Positions 57,669-64,000 of a stretch of DNA of 64,000 nucleotides are shown here, piece after piece. The number at the start of each line of letters is the position of its first letter. Position 1 is the first letter of the stretch. The position numbers and the translations under genes were made by a program. This DNA comes from Populus alba (Eukaryota; Streptophyta; Magnoliopsida; Malpighiales; Salicaceae): the NCBI RefSeq assembly GCF_005239225.2, contig NC_133293.1:21110333-21174332 (forward strand), in the 5' to 3' direction. The notes below the pieces were generated by a model. The model made no database searches and had not been told where the DNA came from. It saw only the letters and a list, made by a program, of their open reading frames with translations.

Positions 57669-60600
57669 TTAGATGCCCTTCTCTAGCATTGCCCTAACCC
57701 TCATTGGAAGACCATAGAGCCGAATAAATCCAGCAGCATCAGCCTGATCATATATCTGCCCACTCTCAAAGGAGGATATGTCTTCTCTATACAGGCTTTT
57801 GGGGCTTGTCCGGCTAACTACCGATACGGATCCTTTGTACAGCTTAAGTCTGATTGAACCAGTCGTTGTCTCTGTGATCTTCTCCATAAATGCATCCATG
57901 GATTCACGCAGTGGGTCAAACCACCTGCCTGCATACACTAGCTCAGCATACTTGAGAGCAAGTGAATCTTTAACTTGCATTGTTTCTCGATCTAGTGTTA
58001 ATGACTCCAGCTCACGTACAGCAGTGAAGAGAATGGTGCCTCCAGGAGTTTCATATACTCCACGGCTTTTCATACCAACAAGTCGGTTCTCAACCATGTC
58101 AACCCGGCCAATACCATGTTTCCCACCAATCTCATTGAGGCAGGAAAGCAGAGAAGCAGGGGAAAGCTTCTCCCCATTTACTGAAACAGGAAGGCCAGCC
58201 ACTATCCCGATTTCTACATATCTGAAAGAATCAAGCACATGGAGAAAAAATGCAAACTTGGGGTTATAACTTGATCAATGCTACTCTCAGATTAGTTGAA
58301 CTGAGAATTTAACAAGGGACTCACTCAGGTTTCTCAGGTGCATCTTCTGGACTAGTGGACATCATGTACATATCTTCCTTTGGCTCATTAGCAGGGTCTT
58401 CCAGAATGTCACCCTTTAGAGAGAGAAGCAGATAATATTTAGAAAACAAATTAACAACCGAATGATCAGTTAGAGAATTTAAGCAGATAGTATTCAAACA
58501 AACATCGTGCATGTATATCTACAAAATTATAAGGTTTCGAGGTGTCTGCTAAGCATGAAAATCAGCAGACAAAGAAAATGAGCAAGTGTGGGGGAGAAAA
58601 AAAATTAGAGCTGACAGCAAAAGGAGTCTTAATTGTGACTTAAAATCAACAAGTTGTTTTCTACCTTCAACAAGCTTAGCACATGGCTTTCTGAATTAAT
58701 ATTATTTAACAAGAACTTCAATTTTTCCTTGAAAGCAGTTTGAAGAACAAATACTAACCTCATGGCTCAGGTGCCACAAGTTCCTGTCCCTGCTATATAT
58801 GGATTTTTTTGTCACTGGGACGGGTACATTGTGCTTCTTAGCATATTCAATGGCGTCTTCTCTTCCTGTGATATCCCATTCCCGCCAAGGAGCCACAACA
58901 TTTAGTTCAGGATTTAGTGCAAAGAAGGTGAGCTCAAAGCGAACCTGAATAGATAAAAAGGCCAAAAAAGTTAACACTTGAAGGAAATGCACGAGTGTTG
59001 GTTAAGTTGGATCTATTTGTGAGGCATGCCTGATCATTTCCTTTTCCAGTGCATCCATGAGCAACAGCATCAGCTCCAACTTCTTTTGCAACATCTACCA
59101 TGGCCTGTCACAGCATAATTAAAAATATGATGCTTAGTCACTGACATACAAGTGTCATGATGCAATGCATATTCTAGATAACAAAGAACAGTAGAGAAAC
59201 ACTCCACAAAACTGTGGGTATCTATACTTATTTAGATAACAGAAATTGCTTCTCTGAAACAATAAATTTGAAGTCAGAAGATAAAAGATCAGAAAAAGGC
59301 AAAACACACATTATTATCATGCATCAGATGTTTATCTTAATGTTTGGGTAAAAAATCTACAACAAGGAAACAACAACGCTCTTTGAGGAATAGCCAACCT
59401 TTGCAATAACAGGGCGTGCCATTGACGTCCCCAACAAGTATTTCCGCTCATAGATGGCACCTGCTCGCAAGCAAGGAAAAATGAAATCTCTCACAAATTC
59501 CTCCTGCAGGTCCTTCACCACTAACTGACAAGCACCACTAGCCTTAGCCTTTTGTTCCAAGCCTTCCAATTCCCCTACTCCCTACAAAATGAAAAATCTA
59601 TATCAAGCACATGTATAAATATGGGTACCATAATTGATAAAACCAGACAAAATGATTCGTAGGAGAAATAGTCAATATTCTTAAGCAAATCAAATATTAT
59701 GAATTTAATAATTTTTTCTACTATTTACAAACCTGACCAACATCAGCAGTGAAGCAAACAACCTCGCAACCATAATTCTCCCTGAAAGCACAAAATAATT
59801 GAAAAAATTATAACAGGGAACGCTGGCAAAAAAAAAAAAAAATTGTTTCAAAAGAAAAGGGCAGGCTAAAACACTGAGAAGCTGCAATGCATAACGACAG
59901 GAAGCAAAATAAACAAAGAGTAATTCTGCTAGTAAGAAGAAATATGCCACCCACCATATGGCATACAAATGACATAGCAACAACATTCCCTACTATCTGG
60001 TTGAGCTAATCAAACTGTGCATCTTTTCGCCAACCCCAGATTAGACTACCAGGATGTCCCAAAAGCATGTGTTTTAATATGATCACACATGCATAAACAG
60101 TGCACACGTGCATTTCCTTTGTACTTATTCTAAACACTATCATATGGAGCTGGTATAAAACTTCCATCCATGTTCCAAATTTTCCTAATTAAACAAAAAC
60201 AGAAGCTTAAGGCTCATGAACCATGAGCATCATTAGTCAGAAAAGCCTAGTTATCAAACATAAAGCAAGGGGCATACCGTAGCCATGGGACAATAACTGA
60301 GGTGTCTAAGCCACCACTATAGGCTAAAACAACCTTGTTTAATTTTCCTCTCAGTCCTTTAGTCTTTGTAGCTTCATTAACCTCTGTAACTTTATCACTG
60401 GATGCTACTACTTGAATCCCTGCATATCAAGCTAAAATAAAACTACTGGATAAATAAATCACTACTACGTTTCTAGTGAAATGTATTGCATGCATGATAA
60501 AACAGTTACAAAGATTAAAAAGTAAAGGAGCTCCAATTCAAAAACGTAACAAGTTCATATTTGGACCCCATTAAAACTAAACTATCCACGTTAGCATCTA

Positions 60601-61311
60601 CACTAATTTGGTTGCTTTAAGATACATAAAAGCAGAATCTTGAAAAAACTAAAAGACTTATCAAGATTCAACTATAGATTGCATTCCTGTCCAGTGTAAG
60701 AAAAGAAAAACATTGAAGAAATAAATCGCAATAACTTTTTCTAGTAAAACTTAGCATATACAAAACTCTACAATTTAAAAAAAAAAAACCGTTAAAGATT
60801 GAAAATTTAGAAATGATATTGAATTCCCATTCCAAATAGAACCAAGTTAATAACTTTAAATCGTCAAACATGACAAAAACCCAGAAAAAATAGCAATTAA
60901 AGTTCACCTTTATTGCAATGAACTCGAAGAGCATTCCCTCTATTGCTCACAACCGCATCACCCTGAACCTCACTCTTTCTAGCCCCCAACTGCAAACAAA
61001 GAGAAAATCAGAAACAAAAAGAGCCCGTCAATGCAAAAACTAAAAGGAGAAACCAACCAAACATAACACTTCAAAAGAAATGCTATACCTCTTGAAACAA
61101 AGCTGACTTCTTTGCAAAAGATACATTGTTACTACACAGAAACAAATCTGGCAAACAATATCCAGTCGTGTATATTAGTTTAAAGAAAATCACTCCCAGT
61201 GTATCAAAATCATCACAGAGACAGAAAAGGTGGGGAGTTCGTACCTCTCTTAGGGACATGAACAGGGAGATTGAGGGATGAAGATGATGATACTGCCTTC
61301 AACTGAGCCAT
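57669..61311 (-). CDS. ASS1: argininosuccinate synthase, chloroplastic
   Basis: Joins citrulline and aspartate with ATP to argininosuccinate in plastid arginine synthesis. Ten exons: 61311-61245, 61147-61089, 60989-60908, 60419-60278, 59781-59733, 59581-59399, 59104-59030, 58944-58759, 58413-58325, 58221-57669, in frame, 494 aa. Residues 1 to ~93 are a transit peptide ([16 protein letters not shown]...). The enzyme starts at [19 protein letters not shown], with the ATP PP-motif SGGLDTS at 104-110. Other blocks: [69 protein letters not shown] and the C-terminal helix ([12 protein letters not shown]). Intron 7 begins with GC, not GT. A telo-box-like AAAACCCTAAA (61440-61450) and a CT/GCT-rich leader lie upstream. 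Confidence 0.97.
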
Positions 61312-62588
61312 CTCTTACTGACCCTTTATTTTTTGATGGGTTTATGACAACTCTCTATATCTCTCTCGCTCTCTGCTGCTGCAGCAGCCTTTTGCGTGTC
61401 TTGTGCTGTATGAGAAGGCAAAACCTGTTTTGTTCAGAGTTTAGGGTTTTAAAAAAGCAGGGTTGCAAGAATCCCGACCCGCACCCGGTTGCTGACTGCC
61501 AACACCTTATGCGTTAATGGAGGAAAAACGGAATCTTGGACCTGTTAAAAAATTATTTACAGCCTATTATGGGAGAAATCATTGCATTCTTAAGAAACTT
61601 TTTTTTCCCCATTTATCCCTGTTTTTCCTTAAAATTTGAATTCAATTTGAAACGTTCAAGTAATAGCATGTTTTGAGAGAATGATAGATAGTGTTTTCCT
61701 TATAAAAAAAAAAAAAAAACATTCCTACATGTTGTTTTAGAATATTAGTTAATAATTTTATTGTAAAAAAGAAAAAAAAAAAGAATTCAACAATCCGGCC
61801 ATTTAAGTGGATGTTTGGCTAAGCTGGTGCGGTTGCGGTTTATAAAAAAACAGTAAAACATGTGTTTGGTTAACTTTAAAACACAATTTATTTTTATGCG
61901 AGTTCCATTAAAAATCACAGTTCAATTATAAAAAGTGAAAAGCAAATATCTTTTGCTTTTCATGCGTTTCTACTCTCTCTCATCACCGACAATTTACAAT
62001 TGCTTTTTTTACTTTCCCAACTTCTCTTTGTAATTACTTTCCCAGCTTCTCTCGATCCCTCATCAATTTGCAATTACTTCCCAACTTCTCTTTGTCGTCC
62101 CTCATCAATTTGTTTTCCAACGGTCACAACAAATCCAAAATTTCACAAATCAATGTTTTTCAACCTTCGGTTCCTTACTTCTTTCTCACCACCGAACTTT
62201 CCCTAGTAAACTTAACCTCAAAAATTACGGTTGCAAATCAATTTGACAAGCTAAAAAACTCAAATTTCCTTCCCCAAACTATTCTCCTCTCTCTTTTCTT
62301 GCTAACCCCATTTCTATTTTGACCTAACACCAACGCCAGAGCGCTTCTTCCCCTTTGTCCATTCAAACACAAACCATCACCGACTGTCCCTCCATTGTTA
62401 CAGTTGCAGAAAAAAACCAAGAGATACCAGGTAATGTGCATTCCCCTTGTCAATTTTATAGTGTTTTATTGAACTAAATTAGAAATAGGAACGAAGGCTG
62501 CAAGACTTGCAAAAAGATCCAAACAATTATATTAAAGACAATAAATCCAAATCAAGCAAAAACAAAGAAAACCCATAAAAGGATTTAC
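61312..62588. repeat. repeat DNA between ASS1 and the orphan QCT exon
   Basis: 61312-61560 is the ASS1 leader and promoter. From about 61803 (GGATGTTTGGCTAAGCTGGTGCGGTTGCGG) the sequence resembles the GTGTTTGG/ACCGCAACC element family of 63263-63683 in inverted orientation. 61991-62114 holds three diverged ~40-45-bp tandem units (CAATTACTTTCCCAACTTCTCTTTG...CCCTCATCAATTTG). No QCT exon 2 is visible anywhere in this stretch. Confidence 0.6.
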
Positions 62589-62822
62589 CTGAGTGAAGGC
62601 ACTGGGATCATGAGGGAACTCATTGACGACTTGAATTGCATAGAGTTTAGGAACAAAAGCAACACCACTCCAAATGCTCGATGAAACGTCCAACAGATAA
62701 AAAACACCGAAAATCATGACCAAGGAAACAAAGACAGAAACTTTCTTGTACCTAAAACGAGTGGAAGATGAAGATGACATAGAAACATTGTTGAGTTTCT
62801 TCTTACGAGGTTTTGCTGCCAT
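62589..62822 (-). pseudogene. QCT: orphan first exon of glutaminyl-peptide cyclotransferase
   Basis: 78 codons from ATG (62822) to a proper donor (ACTCAG|GTAAAT). Layout matches exon 1 of plant glutaminyl cyclase (forms N-terminal pyroglutamate in the secretory pathway): a basic, Ser-rich cytosolic start, a membrane anchor (VSVFVSLVMIFGVFYLLDV), then AIQVVNEFPHDPSAFTQ, like the family's start of the beta-propeller (EVVAEFPHDPDAFTQ). The rest (about 240 residues) should follow to the left, but ASS1 begins 1.28 kb away and the gap is repeat DNA. The exon itself is undamaged, so truncation is recent or the exon was copied here. Calling it a fragment assumes the assembly is right. Confidence 0.75.
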
Positions 62823-63262
62823 GGAAGGATGGATTCATTGGGACCGGACCAGTGATGGATCCTTGTTTCTGTTGATTGTAGGATGGATAAAGTTCATTGT
62901 GGTACTTATAGTTTATTAGATATTCCATTTCGAATCCTTTCACATACAAATTCTCAATATTTAACATTTATTATTAAACCCAGTCTAGTTTAACTGGTTA
63001 AAACTATATAGTTATATTTTAAAACTATAAATTTATGTAACCTTTTGAGCATTTTAGCTTCGATTTTGTACGTGATGAAATTGCAAATAGTTTGATTGCA
63101 AATAATTTGATGGACCAGTAAAGGAGTGCATTAATGTATAAGGATTTTTCATTTTGTTATGTAATCATAATAACAAAACATCTATGTTTTGAAATTATAT
63201 ATATGTGTTTATATATGTCCTTTTAATTAATTCAAATCAAATATAAAACACAAACCATATTA
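62823..63262. other. upstream flank of the QCT exon
   Basis: May include QCT promoter DNA to about 62960; AT-rich beyond. No other feature. Confidence 0.4.
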
Positions 63263-63679
63263 CGTGTTTAGGAGTGTGGTTGATGTTACTTTTCGAAGTG
63301 TTTTTCACTAAAAAAAGCATGCTAATAATATTTTTTTTTTATTTTTTTAAAATTATTTTTTATATAAGCACATCAAAATGATTTGAAAACATAAAAAACA
63401 TACTCATTCAAAGCAAAAAAAAAAAAAATCAATTTTTTTGGAAAGTGCTTTTTGAACCATAGTTTTTACCAAACACAAACCTGCTTTTTTTCTACCATAA
63501 TTTCAATCACAGTTTTTTAATCAAACACAATAAACTGCTTTTTTTTTTTAAAACCACAACTTCAATCACAGTTTTAACCAAACACCAACTTTTTTTGAAA
63601 TCAACCTCATAAAAAGTACTTTTTATTAAACTACTTTTTTCAAACCGCAACCACAAAAACTACCACAATACCAAACACG
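63263..63679. mobile_element. MITE-like element with GTGTTTGG-type inverted ends
   Basis: Left end CGTGTTTAGGAGTGTGGTTG; the right end reversed reads CGTGTTTGGTATTGTGGTAG, an imperfect 20-bp terminal inverted repeat around 417 bp of non-coding DNA. The interior has near-tandem units with CAATCACAGTTTT.AACCAAACAC. No convincing target duplication. Similar DNA near 61803 supports a multi-copy family. Confidence 0.6.
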
Positions 63680-64000
63680 CCCTAAATAGGCCTTAGTGCG
63701 CAGAGACTCGAGAGCGAGGAAGTTAGGGCTAAGATCTTTAATATAGATGAGCCTAATATTTATTTATTAAATCCGGGCTGATCTAAAAAGGTGGGTCGAG
63801 GCCTGGTTGATACATTTTTTAGCCTAGACAGTGTTTCAATAAAAATAAATCCTAGCTTAATTTGTAATTCAAATTTTAAAAATTGATCAATCTACAAACA
63901 ATTTAGGTGTTTGGAAGTGTAGTATTAATTATTTTTTATTTATAAATATATTAAAATAATATTTTTTTTTATTAAAAATAATTTTTTATATGTACACAAC
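63680..64000. other. right-edge repeat-rich DNA
   Basis: No gene. 63905-64000 begins another member of the dispersed AT-rich family (GTTTGGAAGTGTAGTATTAATT, then TTTATTTATAAATATATT), cut by the window edge. Confidence 0.45.

Noticed and set aside
62238..62453. Open frame left of the QCT exon as QCT exon 2
   Set aside because: Its sequence lacks the QCT beta-propeller blocks expected after DPSAFTQ and it lies in tandem-repeat DNA.
1..64000. tRNA, rRNA or other structured RNA genes
   Set aside because: None recognised by eye; no A/B-box pair with a cloverleaf was found, though a tool could still detect one.

Overview
This is nuclear DNA from a flowering plant. It holds intron-rich genes with GT-AG (and two GC-AG) junctions, long AT-rich intergenic stretches, many small non-autonomous transposons, and plant-only families (germin-like proteins, ACR-type ACT proteins, type I MADS). 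The repeat vocabulary and protein sequences look most like Populus or Salix (Salicaceae); that is my inference, not a database result. I rebuilt the exon maps by hand from splice consensus, unbroken reading frame and family knowledge.

Layout, left to right. At 1-679 (+) is the 3' end of an alpha/beta-hydrolase gene. It converges on a complete diphosphomevalonate decarboxylase gene (MVD, 10 exons, 1465-5989, -). A repeat-rich gap follows, then a 12-exon PELP1/RIX1-type pre-60S ribosome-assembly gene (8675-15244, -), whose upstream region carries the telo-box plus site II signature of plant ribosome-biogenesis promoters. A decaying germin-like tandem array follows (16199-19917, -): one frameshifted copy, two scraps and one intact gene. 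Then comes the chloroplast ACT-domain gene ACR11 (21423-25716, -).

25.7-33.6 kb is a repeat island with no host gene. It holds a 162-bp tandem repeat, a ~48-bp minisatellite, and, inserted in that minisatellite, an 839-bp TIR element with an 8-bp target duplication. The element carries a fragment of a gamma-glutamylcyclotransferase-like (AIG2-like) gene, so it looks like a Pack-type transposon. At 34.7-43.8 kb (+) is a 15-exon gene for a large uncharacterised plant nuclear-type protein (1308 aa). It converges on a phosphopantetheinyl transferase gene (44222-47205, -).

After a possible small orphan gene (48439-48717, +) come a membrane-anchored dual-specificity phosphatase (49710-51526, +) with a fresh 220-bp duplication in its intron, a mitochondrial IscA-like Fe-S assembly gene (52784-53887, -), an intronless type I MADS gene (55769-56377, +) and chloroplast argininosuccinate synthase (57669-61311, -). 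The last gene piece is an orphan first exon of glutaminyl-peptide cyclotransferase (62589-62822, -), whose remainder is replaced by repeat DNA. The right end is transposon sequence.

The genes do not form a pathway or cluster. They are mostly unrelated housekeeping genes (isoprenoid, ribosome, arginine, Fe-S and acyl-carrier metabolism). The unusual content lies in the accessory DNA: gene-fragment capture, germin-array decay, truncated QCT and GC-AG introns.
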